Source: Plasmodium brasilianum (lineage: Eukaryota > Apicomplexa > Aconoidasida > Haemosporida > Plasmodiidae). Taken from it: a stretch of 64,000 bases of DNA. Under the pieces are notes generated by a model. The model ran no database searches. It had not been told where the DNA came from and worked only from the letters and a program-made list of their open reading frames with translations. Made by a program: the position numbers and the translations under genes. Positions 39,562 to 52,365 of this stretch are shown piece after piece (the stretch's first letter is position 1; the number at the start of each line of letters is the position of its first letter). The stretch covers positions 1 to 64,000 of the forward strand of contig NW_027122933.1 in assembly GCF_023973825.1 (NCBI RefSeq). Direction: 5' to 3'.

Positions 39562-40509
39562 CTATTTTTCTACAGAATGATAACCTATAGAAATTCTTCC
39601 GTTTTCAGAATGTAAATTTTCATTTTCACAATATCTTTCTAATAATTCATATGATTCTTCTGGAATTATGTTCTCTATTATTCTTTTATTTTTATTTAGA
39701 AGATTGTGAATCCGTGGTCCAAGGGGACTAAACTATTATATAAAATGAAAAAGAATGAAATATTCTATATATATATAACAATAATAATATATTAATAAAA
39801 ATTAAGTATACCTTTGTTCGGACTTTTTATAATTTTTAACGATAATTTATATAATACCTTATACAGAAGAAAAAAAGTAATAAGAAATGCACCCAAAAGT
39901 GTAAAACTAACTGATATTGCAGTCTTCAATTCAAGTGAAATAGAACAAGAATAGTGAGTTGTCTTTCTATCACATAAAAAAATGTCACGTGTATCATTTT
40001 TTAACAGTTCCCACAATTTCTCAATGTACATCTTCCATAATTTTATATTATTTTCGCAACTAGAACCATTAAATATATAATGATTTTTTTTTTCATTTAA
40101 CCATTCATTCAATAATTCACAGTACTCAGTATCACTAACACTATCATTATCACTATCACTTATTAATATAGATAATGTATCCTTCTTTTTATAATTATTA
40201 TGAAGCTTACAACCAATTTCATATAAATTATTATATGTATCCCTTATAGTACTTAAAAATTCATATGATGTTCCATAAGGGCTAAGGTTATATTCTTCAT
40301 CAAAATATTCTAAAATTTTATCTTTCTTACTTGTTTCTAATATCTGAAAATTAAAAATAAAAAAATAAAACTAAATACAAGTAAGAAAATACAATTATAT
40401 TAAACGTTTTAAAAAATTAATGCTAAATAATATATACAACATAATATTCAAATTGATTCATAACATTTTTTAGGTAAACATTAATGTGTAATTATATATT
40501 TACTTCCAT
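39562..40509 (-). CDS. pir: Short PIR-like protein, about 220 residues
   Basis: The model has three exons: 40504-40509 (only ATGGAA), 39858-40343 (162 codons) and 39562-39732 (56 codons plus TAG). Introns are 160 and 125 bp, GT-AG, phase 0. Exon 2 reads ILETSKKDKILEYFDEEYNL, a pir-like opening, then GCKLHNNYKKK, a Ser/Asp run (SDSDNDSVSDTEYC), LNEWLNEKK, SSCENNIKLWKMYIEKLWEL and a transmembrane helix at about 142-163 ending FFLLYK at the donor. Exon 3 starts FSPLGPRIHNLLNKNKRIIE and ends RISIGYHSVEK, a typical pir tail. It is shorter than the usual ~300 residues: the second half of the cysteine-rich ectodomain seems absent. The two-codon exon 1 is a weak call; the start could lie elsewhere. 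No lesion was seen. Confidence 0.7.
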
Positions 40510-43500
40510 ATTTAAAAAAGTCTATTAAATGTTATTAAATTAACAGTGAGAAATTGTAATATTCCTATATATATTTGTTTTTATTTTATTTAAAACGCAT
40601 ATTCATATTTACATTTTTTCCTCCAATGCTTAAGAAATTAAAATATAGATTTTTTTTTAGCACATAAATTTTTATTAAATATTAACAATGAAATAATAGA
40701 ATATAATTTTTTTATTAATACTTCTTTTAATATTTTAAAAAATAAAAAACGATTTTTATTCTAAAAATCTTACGAAAGCTGATATTTGTACATTTTATGC
40801 ATTAATTACTTATTATATATATATTCAAGAATAAATTGTTATTTATATAAAAATTTAAATAAAGTATTATTTTATATAAAATTTTATATTTTCCAATAAA
40901 TCTATTTCAAATTTAGTTCTTAAATATTATTTATTTATAATGATAATAGAAAAAATATAATTTTTTATTTTATAATAATTCAAAGATAACAAAAAACATA
41001 TAATAATAATTAAGATAAGTGCTTTAATTTATCATTTATTATGACATAATCCGTAAGCAACAAACATATATATATATATTACATAATTTTTCTTATAGTA
41101 ATAAAAATAAAACATAAAAAAATGATTGAATTATTCTATAATTTTTTCATATATTATCATATTTAATTTAAAAACGTTATTAGCGCAGACTTTACTGCCG
41201 CTTTAGTATTCTTATATTTTAACTGTAAAAGGTATAACCTAATCATTTTTTCATTTAATTTTTTTTATATTTTTGTATATGTATAACATCAACTCATGCA
41301 GGTAGAGATTAATAAAACATAAAAGTTCTTTTAAAAAAAAACTTTAAAAAAAAAAAGCAAAAATTATTGTTCCGAACTAATTATAAAGATTTAGAATTAT
41401 AATAACTTTAATATTGTAAAAATTAGAAGAATTAATAAAATCCATTTTATTTCATAGAAACCCTTAAAAAATAAAAATTTTCTTCTTGGTCTTAAAACTA
41501 TTATAAATTTTTATAATTAAAACATGAAATGCATTTCGGTAAATATAATAATATTATACGCACTGATGATAATTTATAGATATTGAAAAACTAAATGGTG
41601 TAGGTATAATTAAAAAAATTTTGAATATTACTCAAATTCATTTTATATTTCCCTAAATATATGTAAAAAATAAAAAGTATCAATATAAAATGGAATTTTT
41701 ATTTTTTTTCGAAATAAACAAAAAATTTTAATATTATTAAATATAGTTAATATATAAATTATAATTTCTGTATGCTTTCTTTCTCCACAAGGCTTTATCA
41801 TTTATCAAGTTTATAAGCAATATTTTCGTCAAAAATAAAATTTGGAATTTTAACAATTAAACTAAAAAAATAATGTATACATTAAAAATATGCACTTTTA
41901 AAAATTCATATTTTTTATATTGAAATTACTAAAATTTGAAAAATATATATATTTTCATTTTCAATCACATATGATGATGCTGACTTTTTTACTGTTACTT
42001 CGTCATTTATATGATAATATTGGTAGTGAAATATAATAAGGACATAAATATATATATAATGTATATTTAAATACAAATTTAATTATGTATATACATCGCA
42101 ATGTGTAATTAAAATATAATGAATAAATTATTTTGTTTAACCAACATTAAATATAATTACTAATTTTTTTTTAGTAATTAAATTTTTTTGAGCATATTTT
42201 TTATTATATGTAATTATTAACAAAAATACGATTTAACTTGCAATTATGTTTATATTTAGAATATTTAAATAAATCACTTAAAAAATGTCGGTTAATAATA
42301 TAGTAAAAGCAAAATTAGCATGTAATACGCTTTCATTAATATATAAATATATATATAATATAAAATTTTCTCTCTAAATAAATTCTTTTCTCTTTAAAAA
42401 TATATTTTATTAAATAATTTTTTTACATTAATATATAGATTATCATATTATCACTTAAGCATAAATATTATTCGTATATTTTTATATATTTATTTACTTT
42501 GTATTGTATTATGAAACAAGATAATTTAATTGTACTAGAAAACGCAATTTTAATATAAGTTAAATGTTAACATACACTTATTTGGAAATTACATTGCTGT
42601 TTTTCATATTACTTTTATATATATGATTTGAAATTTATGTAGTTATATATGTGTTTTAGTTATGCGTAAATATTTAGATGTTAATTATAAATATTAATTC
42701 ATATTAATTTTTTATATTATTCATTAAAATTAATTTTTATATATTTATATAATAATCCATATAGATTCCTTATGTATATTTGTATTTTTTCCCTCTGTTT
42801 TGAATATAAATAAAAATTATAACATATTAAGGATGCAAAGAATAAGAGAAAGATATTAATTTAATATTTTATTATTAATTGGTTTAAGTAGCATAATATA
42901 CAGGACACTATAATGTACCTGAATGTTACATATAATATCAATAAATTTCATTAAATTTAATGTAATTATTAGCAAAATACGACAATAATAGTACAAATCA
43001 CATTATGAAATTATATATAATCTTTCCATCATATCAACCCCAATTAATGATATTTAGAAAGAAATCTAACAAATAATCTATTGATATTTTTTAATTATTT
43101 CCCAATAGTTTAATCATATAATAGTATAATAAATAAATATATAGATTATTTAAAGATAAATTTTAAATATAACATTTATTCGAGTAATATGTGAAACATT
43201 CCGTAAACATCACAAATATATAAATAATATAACATTTCAGATAAATACTTCTATTAATTGTAATGATTTATAATTTCGAAGTTTATGAGCATTTATAAAT
43301 ACTGTAAATTTAAAAAGTATATTTTTTCTCTCTATATACGTAATTTCACATTTAGACTATATAAAAAATTAATTCTGTTGAAATGTCTTTTAGAACTCGC
43401 ACCTTATGTAAAATATTCCGTGTAAACTATATTTTATGAATAATTATTTAGTTTTTTTTTCTATGAAAAAAAAAATATATGTATGTATCACTGTAACAAA

Positions 43501-43994
43501 AATTATTCATATACATACACTGAATGCAAAAAAAAAATATTTATTGTTAACATAACAATATTGATTTATTTTCTCGAATGAACTAAGCAAATAATCATTT
43601 TATACTAGATCCAGGTAAAAAACAAAAAGCAAAAAATTCTAGTCGAATAAAAATTAACACACTCCAACACAATTATATAATTTATTTCATTATATATTAA
43701 TTTTAAAGCATATATGTATATTATTCATGATATATATTTTAACATTAAGCTGTATATATGGAAACAAATTATTTAGTTAAGCTTAAGCTATTCCTTAAAA
43801 TATAACTTAAAAATTATTCTGTCAAAAATTCAAATTAACAAAAGAAATAAGAACATATTTTTTTACTGTCTCGCGAAAAAAAAATAGGTATATATAGGAG
43901 TATTCTTAAAATATAAATAGTTACTGTTAGAGTTGTTAGGTATAATACCAAAGATTTTACTATAGGTTAAATTCATCTTTAAAAAAAACATATA
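40510..43994. other. Gene-free AT-rich DNA
   Basis: No supported gene was found. The fam 3' box (ATTCAAATTAACAAAAGAAA, then TAAGAACATATTTT) lies at 43829-43865, upstream on the map of the next minus-strand fam gene. Confidence 0.45.
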
Positions 43995-44949
43995 TTATTT
44001 CTTATTTATTTTTTTTTTGAACTTAATATTTTCATATTTTATAACTTTCTTATAGTAGTAAATCATTCCTAATATAAATATAACAACAAATATTAGAAAA
44101 GGTAAACAATAAATGAAAATATTTGCTGCACGTATTTTATCTGAATTACCCCATCCTCCTATTTCAAACAAGGTACTCAAAATCCCCTCTAGTGTATATA
44201 CACTACCTTCCTTAGTTAAGCTTAACAAACCTAATGAACCCAGTAATCCATCTGTTACAAAATATTCTAATAAAAGATCTAATATGGGTACAATCAATAC
44301 GAAGAAAAATAATAGAACGAAAACAAATCGTATTCTGCGTTTTTTACGTGATAATTTTTTATATTCCTTATCTTCAATTTCCTTGATGTTTTTAAGGTAA
44401 TCTTTATAATCAAGTTCTTTAAATATTTGTTTTTCAAAATTAGAATATTTTTTTGTTTTAGGTATATCAGGTTTATTTTTATCATTATTTTTACAGTATT
44501 CTTCAATGTATAATGAACTTAAACGTGATATTTTGTGTTTTACATTTGCTTCTTTTTTATTAGTAGTTACACATTTATTTTGTTTTTCTCTATTATGTGG
44601 CAATTCATCTTCAAAATTTACAGAATATGAATCCTTATTCGGTTTATATTTTGCTAGTAATCGATAATTTATAATATTTAACTTTCTACTTAGTTTGCAT
44701 TTTGCATTCAAATTATTTTTCGAAGTGTTCTATGAAATAAAAGAAAAATGTAAATATTCCTAATTTAAATGGAAAAACATTCTCAACCTAAATAAATGCA
44801 TAAGTACATATAAAATAATATAATATAAATAATACAAACGTAATTGTATAATATGATCACACCTCCTTATTGTAAAAGTGACATATCCAAGTTAAAAGTA
44901 TAAACGCTGAAATTTTAATATATAAAAACAACATAAATTTTTGTTCCAT
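43995..44949 (-). CDS. fam-l: fam-l protein, intact, 273 residues
   Basis: Exon 1 is 44863-44949 (29 codons, starting MEQKFMLFLYIKISAFILLT); a second in-frame ATG sits one codon upstream at 44952. Exon 2 is 43995-44729 (244 codons plus stop); the intron is 133 bp, phase 0. The donor is GAG|GTGTGA, weaker than the GTA donors of the other fam genes. Exon 2 has NYRLLAKYKPNK, PKTKKYSNFEKQIFKELDY, IEDKEYKKLSRKKRRIRF, helix 1 at about 163-183, a Leu/Gly-rich loop, helix 2 at about 232-254 (FIYCLPFLIFVVIFILGMIY) and the basic end VIKYENIKFKKKINKK. The KELDY box points to fam-l. A shadow frame at 44113-44400 on the other strand is not a gene. Confidence 0.9.
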
Positions 44950-44952
44950 CAT

Positions 44953-46936
44953 GTATGCTTCTAAATCTGTAATTTATTAAGAAATAATTATATTTATAAT
45001 AAAGTATTATACATTCAACTACAAATTGTACAATCTATATTTTTTCAAATTTTGTTTATTATTTCTTCATAGAAACTTAGTTATATATATACCTAAAATT
45101 CATTTTATATTGGGGAACAAAATAAAAAAGCTTTAACAATATATTATAAATTTTTAATAGTTTCGTTGTGAATAGAAAAATTAATTTCAATAAATTACAA
45201 TAATATTAATTCATTTATAAATATACAAAAACTACAAGTTAAATATTACATATAGTTGAGGAATTAAAATTTTTTTTTAAAGATTCTTTTCAATGTACAA
45301 AAAAAAAATTTGATATAATAATATTTCAAAATGGTCATTTAATTTACAGCATATAACGTATAGAATATAGATTAATTGAAATATATTTTGTATTAGGATA
45401 GTAAATTCTAATTCTAATAATATTTTCCTATTGTTAATTTTAATCTTTATGATTTTACACTTTGAAAAAAGGTGTTATTTATCCTAAAAATATTAATCAT
45501 ATTATCTATAAAATAATTGCAAGAATTAATAAAGTAACTCATAACTCGTACAATGTTTTTTGTTCTGTAAAATATAGCACATTTTAATTTTTACATAAAC
45601 TTTTATATGAGGTTATGATTTACAGTATATTCAAGAAGTTCAATATATAACGTACTACTCAATTTACGAAAAATTATATATACTTAAAATTAAATAAAAG
45701 CTTATTTTTCTGTTGTGTCGTATTTTAAAATAATTTCATTCGTAATTAAATATAATATGTTCCACTATTTCAAAAAAAAAAATTTTAAATTAATCTCTTC
45801 AGTGTTTTCATTTTTTAATAATATATATTTTATGTAATATTAACACATTGGAAAAATTAAAAAAAAAAAGGATACAGTAAAGTTAATATATGAATGTTTC
45901 ATACAATTACCATAATTTAAAAATATTACAATTAATATAAATTTACCTATGAGATTAGCATACGGAATATTATATATAAAATAAAAATATGGAAGTGTAA
46001 CAATATAATTTATCATAATATATTAATATTTATAATAACAATTTAAGAGAAAATAAATTAGTTTTTGTTTGGTTTTTCACAAACATGCTTTGATAGAAAA
46101 TATTTTTTACAAATACAGATTAAACAATGAATACAAATAAATACAAATGTTATTTTTAATATTACTTACAGATAAAAAAATGATATTTTCCATTATTACT
46201 ACTGATATATAATATAAACCAAATAACATCTATTATAAAATCATTATATTCGAAACAAATACTATAAAAATCCTAAATTATGTATTATTTTATTTTTAGA
46301 AAAATATTATTCTTTGATTAAATAATTTAACAGATTAAGAACAAAGAAAAAAAGGTAAAATTTAAAATACTAATTTAATTTTTCAAGAAAAAAGAGAACA
46401 AGTATCGGTACAGTAATACAATTACTTAGTTTCATTATGAAAAGAACGGAGAACGTTATTTGTTAATTTAAATATAATAATTCATTTTCTTAAAAATCAA
46501 AAAAAATAATAATTTTATACTAGAAAATTATAATAAAATATAAATCAGTAATATTTATAGTTAAAATGTAAATTAACAAATGAATTAAATAAAATAATAT
46601 TAATTATTCCGTTATATATTAATTTTAGCGTTCAAATATATTTTTTTTGTTTAAATTTTCATATAAAGAACAATATATATATATATATGTATATTAAGCC
46701 ATAATAATTAAATCATATGAAGAATACATTAAATTTCATATTAAAAAATTTTTACGTATTCAAATTCACAAAAAATGTAAAAACATATTTTATTTACATA
46801 TACATATAAATACAATTTTGCATATGTACATTCATACATAAAATATAATCGATTATTCTTATATTTAATATGTCATTAAAAATATTACAGATAGTAAATA
46901 ACATTAAAGACTTCTTTTCCGAAGTAAACATATTTC
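44953..46936. promoter_or_regulatory. Spacer between tandem fam genes
   Basis: The 5' flank of the fam-l at 44.0 kb holds GTATAGAATATAGATTA at 45358-45374, about 409 bp upstream. The 3' box of the next gene, ATTCACAAAAAATGTAAAAA, is at about 46764-46783. There is no gene in between. Confidence 0.4.
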
Positions 46937-47870
46937 TTACCATTCATTGAATGCTTTCAAGAACTTAACTTTTTTATGTTTTATAACATTTTTATAATAA
47001 TAAAAAACTCCTAGTATAAGTAAAATACCCATTATTAAGATAGGTACACAATATATTAAAACACTTTGGGCTTTGTATGTTACAGAAAGATTTTCAGAAA
47101 AATAAGTGATCCAGGAAGAGTTCGACGCGGTTCCAGAACTAGGTAATCCAACCCCCGAACCAGCTGATGTATTATTTTCGAATAAGGTAAAAAATTTCAT
47201 CAATAAATTACCAATTGATAAATCTAATACAGGTATCACTAATGTGACCACGAACAATAGTGAAAGCAAAAAAAGTCGTAATCTATATTTTTTATGCTTT
47301 AATTTTTTGTAATCCTTATCATTAATTAACAACATTTTATTAAAAAAAGCTTTATCGTCAAGTCCATTCATTATTTTTTTCTCATAATGGTTATATGATT
47401 TATGTAACATAGTACATTTATTTTTCATAAGTTGATTAATTAATTTTTCCTTATATAATAAACTTCTATATAATTTTTTTTCTTTTTCTTTGTCACATTT
47501 TTCGTTTTTTTTTTTAGTATTATGCGGTATCTTCAATTCTAAATCTCTAACATTTGCAAAAATACCTTTTTCACAGTTTCCTAATAATCGATAAATTCGT
47601 TTACCCAATTTTCTACCAGAACCATATTTCTCATCCAAAATTTTGTTAAACCTGAACTAAAAAACAAAAAGTTAATATTTTATATATAAGCAGATAAATT
47701 TTCCCATTCCAAAAAATTAATTAATAAAAATGTACAATAAAAATACAAATAATACAATATTCATTCAAGAAGTATTAACATACCGTGTCACCGTAAAAAT
47801 GATATATCCAATTTAAAACGATAAACACATAAATTTTGACAAAAAAAATAAACTTAACAATTTGTCCCAT
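46937..47870 (-). CDS. fam-l: fam-l-type protein (divergent), intact, 268 residues
   Basis: Exon 1 is 47784-47870 (29 codons, starting MGQIVKFIFFVKIYVFIVLN); exon 2 is 46937-47656 (239 codons plus stop); the intron is 127 bp, phase 0, donor GTATGT. Exon 2 opens FRFNKILDEKYGSGRKLGKR, then IYRLLGNCEKG, SYNHYEKKIMNGLDDKAFFN and INDKDYKKLKHKKYRLRL. Helix 1 is at about 155-175, followed by a Gly/Ser/Asn-rich loop, helix 2 at about 226-249 (VLIYCVPILIMGILLILGVF) and the end KFLKAFNEW. The architecture fits fam-l/fam-m. EKKIxxxLDxxxF resembles the fam-l EKKIFKELDYxxF box and no GKHFHFEKKW signature is present, so fam-l type is favoured; the FNEW terminus marks a subgroup unlike the other fam-l here. 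Confidence 0.85.
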
Positions 47871-50062
47871 GTTATAGATCTCTGATATTGTAATATATAA
47901 AAAAAGTAAAAAATTAACATCAAGTTATACTCTTTAACAATAAAAAATTAACCTTTTTATTTTTATAATATTTTTTCTTAAAAAATTAATATATGTAGCA
48001 TATTTTATTACACAGTCAAAATAAAAATGCCTAAAAGAGAATTCTATAAAATTTTATAATTAGTGTTATTTATAATAAATTAACCTTAATTAAAATAAAA
48101 AAATTTTAATTCATACATATATATCATTAAGATATAATTTAATTACATTTTAGGGTAATTAAACAAATTTTTTTCTATGATTTATAATTATTTGCAAATT
48201 TTTACTTTATTTACAATATGTAATGTATAAAATATAGATATATGTTATTGTACTAGTTATTTATAGAATAATTACTACTTTTATATTTTCTCAATAATTA
48301 TTCTAAATTTATTAATATTTTATTTTATAAGTGTATTTATTATTAAAAAAATGCTATTATTTGCAACAATGAAAAAAATTATTAATAAATTCAAAAAATA
48401 TAAATATTCTAAAAAATTTCGTATTTTGCCAATTATAATACATGCTTACTTTTATGGTGTAAAACCTATTTATAAGAAATCGAATTCCTAATTTAATGTA
48501 TGTTTTAAGCGTAAAATATATACATTAAATTTAAAAAAAAAAGCGATATTTTAATATTTTATTATAGTTTTAGAATATTTTATTTTTCAATTAAGGCCAG
48601 TTTACACCTTTATTTTTAAATGAAAAATATTTATATTAATACACTAAGAAAATATTTTTTATTAATTATATGTTTAGAAAAAAATATTAACACAGTGAAT
48701 AACAAAAAACGTATTAAATATAATATTTGTATAAAAATATCGTAAAAAATTTCATTAATATAAAAATATATCAGAAGAAATATATATACAAATTATATAC
48801 GGGATATATCATGCACGTAACACATAAAAAAACATAACAATACATATTACTCTAACGCATGCTTTAGTAATTTTTATATTTACAATGTTAATCGGAAACT
48901 ATTATTTTTATATATTCTTCTAAAATTATATAATGCCTATAATAAATATATTTTAGAGGTAAATCAATATAAATAGAAATATATATATAAATAATAATAT
49001 TTTATTAAATATAACATTATGATACTTTTATTATTTTAACTTTCATACTAATTTCGTTATAAAATTTATTGAGACTCTTATTTATTTTGTTCTATGTTTT
49101 CTCACAATGTGAACAATCCATATTTTTTCTATTGTTTAGTCTTTCCATGTATAACACTTTTTATTCCATTTTAAAACCTCATAATATCCTATGTATATAA
49201 AATGTGACATAAAATATTACAGATAGGGGCACTATATAATAAAGTCCTAAACATATATATATAAATGATCTTTTTTAGTTTTAAAAACACCTACTGTTCC
49301 AAAGCTTTTTTCTATCTATTTTTTTAAAAATTAAATCTAAATTTGTCAAAATTATTTATATTCTGTAAATTAAGAAATTACCAACAAAAAATTTAATGTG
49401 CAGAAAAATATGTAATTTTTTCCTTATTAAGCCTATATATCACACATCCATTGTATATACATATATATATATTTTATATTATTTACCTATCATGTCATTT
49501 TTATATTTAATAAAATATATTATCAATATTTAATATATATAAAAAAAACAAGATTAATATAAAATGATATTAAATTTCAATTTCCAGAATATTATATGAT
49601 TTTTATAATACTTACGTATTTCAAAATCTACGAAATATAATACATTTATTTAAATGTTCAATTTTTATCTAATGTAATGTGTTATTTATATTGTTTCAAT
49701 ATATTTAACTAAAGATCTATGCTTTTGTTGTTCTACAAAGATAAATTGTTTGTAAATTTCCCTTTTTTCATATTTTTATTACAAATTATTTGTTTTCTAA
49801 TTCTATAAAATTCTAATACTTCAGTTAATATTTAGAGTATTGGTATCTACGGAGAAAAATGTTAATTATTATATAATTGACTATTTATGGATGTGTTTTA
49901 CAAAAATACCATGCTACTTTTATGTAATTGTAAAACTTTAAAGATGAATATATAGTTGTAAAAATAATGTGGATAGATACGATATTCAGTCAAATTAAAA
50001 TTTGTTAATGAAAACACGAACGTATTGAATCCCATCGATATTTAATTTAAGAAAAATCCTAA
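47871..50062. promoter_or_regulatory. fam 5' flank, otherwise gene-free
   Basis: A leader element, ATAGATCTCTGATATTGTAA, begins at 47874 and a GTATAAAATATAGATA box lies near 48225-48240, about 355 bp upstream of the start. Beyond that I see no gene. Confidence 0.4.
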
Positions 50063-50462
50063 TTCGATGGTTTAAAGTCATCAAAGAAAAACGATCTGGT
50101 GCTACTTCATATGAATATACATCATTTTTTACAATAAAAATATTATCATTTATTGCAATATTTTTTTTAATTTTTTTATATAAAACTTTAAATTATTCTC
50201 GTTAGAAATATGAATGATCGCCTTCAAAGCTTCATACTAATCAGGCAAAACTTTATCGTCGTAATAGCGTTGTATTTACAAATATGTTGTATTTTTTAAT
50301 ACTATATTATACTATTTGAAAATTGCTGTTGTTTTCAAGAAAAATTAAATTATGTATTTGAAACATCAGGATGAAAGACAATACCAATAATCTATTCATG
50401 ATTCTGAAATGATCCTACATATTCAGGTCACATTAAGTATAATTTATCATAGAATATTTTGA
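50063..50462 (+). pseudogene. Relic of a PIR-like membrane C-terminus
   Basis: One frame reads RWFKVIKEKRSGATSYEY and then a hydrophobic helix, SFFTIKILSFIAIFFLIFLY, followed by K and TLNYSR, to a TAG at 50203. The FLYK ending is where pir genes splice to exon 3. About 150 bp further on, 50352-50462 reads YLKHQDERQYQ, TAA at 50388, then SIHDSEMILHIQVTLSIIYH, resembling a pir cytoplasmic tail ending in (I/L)xYH. The upstream ectodomain is gone. The family is inferred; another subtelomeric membrane protein is possible. Confidence 0.45.
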
Positions 50463-52328
50463 AAAATCTTTATTTATAAATAGTAAACAATAATAATCTT
50501 TCAGTTTAAAACATAGAGTTTTGAAGAGTTTACTTAAAATGTATTTTGAAAAAGTACAAAAAAGAAGATTAGGGTAAATTTGTTTAATAATTATACTGCA
50601 AATATAATAGTATATTAGTATTATTCTAACAAAATTATAAAAAGTTCTTATATAAAATCCACAGTGAACTGGTTAAACAAGGTAAAAAAAAATATAGGGC
50701 ATTAAAAGACAAACATTTTATTCAAAAATTATAAGTTATGCAGAGAAATAGAAAATATATAAAAGCATTAATTTTAATTTGATCTCCAATATACATATTA
50801 TTATTCAACATTAACACATTTAGGATAAATAATATTCTTTAGAAGCAATACATACATATAAAAAAGATTAATCGATACCTAAATAAGAGGAAAAACTAAC
50901 AGTTAAATGATCGAAACATGAACAGTAGTTGTAATATATAAACAAAATTATTAGTAAATTAACTAAAAATTCGTAGTAATAAGTGTATGCCACACATCAA
51001 GGTTGTATTAATATATAAATTATTATTTATATACTATGATACTTATATTGTGAAAAATGTAATAAATTATAAAAATAATATTTTTATATATCAGAGTTAT
51101 ATCCATACAATATGATATTAAATGAATTATGTATTGCACTATAATCATAAATCAATTGGACTAAATGATAGTAATTTATACTTAACTATAATATCATATA
51201 TTATACATTAAAATAATGTGGATAAATAATATTTATTGCATTATTAATAAAATTCCATGTAAAGACAAGTTCGTTCTATAATATAATTCGATTTAAAATT
51301 TACGTGTATTAGTAATAGAAGATAGGTAAAATTAAAATATATTTATATTGAAATAAATTATTTTATTATATTTTTCATGTACAATGCCTTTTAAAAATCC
51401 TTACATTATGAGTATATATGAACAATCATAAATTATAGGATGACATGAAATGAACTATGAACTTAAATGGATAAGTGCTTTTTATTATAATATACATCAG
51501 GCATATTACACTGTACTTTTATACATATTGAAAGATATAAATTCTTACATATTATATAATTTCATTAAAAAATGTTAAATAAGATTAAAATTATGTATAT
51601 TTTCAGCTTCATCCTTTGTTATTATACATATATATATATTGTAAATCCATTAGTGTATTTGATCTGAAAATTTTACCTATTCAGGATGTATATTTTAATG
51701 TTAAATATTATTTTTTAAATAAATAAATTAATAATACTTATATGAAGAAATATTCAGTAAATTTTATGTATATTTTTTAATTTTTTATTATTTTAAATTA
51801 AATTTCATGAAAAAACAACTGTAACATAAAATATATTTGAATAAAGTTTAAAATAAAATAATGAGGAAAACATCTACAACAAACAAAAATACTGTATATA
51901 TATATTTTAAAACATTTATTGAATATTTCTCCCAAAGTGCTTTCATATATTTCAGAAACTCATATTTTCTTTTATTTTCCACATAATCATCCACTATTAC
52001 ATGTTAATTATGTATTATGATTACTATATATAAAAAATATTCAAATTTTGTTTTTTAATATATAATACCTTAAAAAACGATAAATTATTTTTATGTTATT
52101 TCTTCATATATTATTATTAATTAAGGTATTTTTAAATGCAACTTGATAAAATTGTGAATATTAAAAGAAAAAAGAAGAATAAAACAAAAGGTTTGTATAA
52201 ATTTAAAATTATAAATTAAACGTATATGAAAAAAAAAATTTTTTATTACTTTTAATTGATATAACATTATTATAATAAATTAAATAATTATGTGAATTAA
52301 CTACTTACAAAAAATTAGTACCAATTAA

Positions 52329-52365
<37 letters not shown>

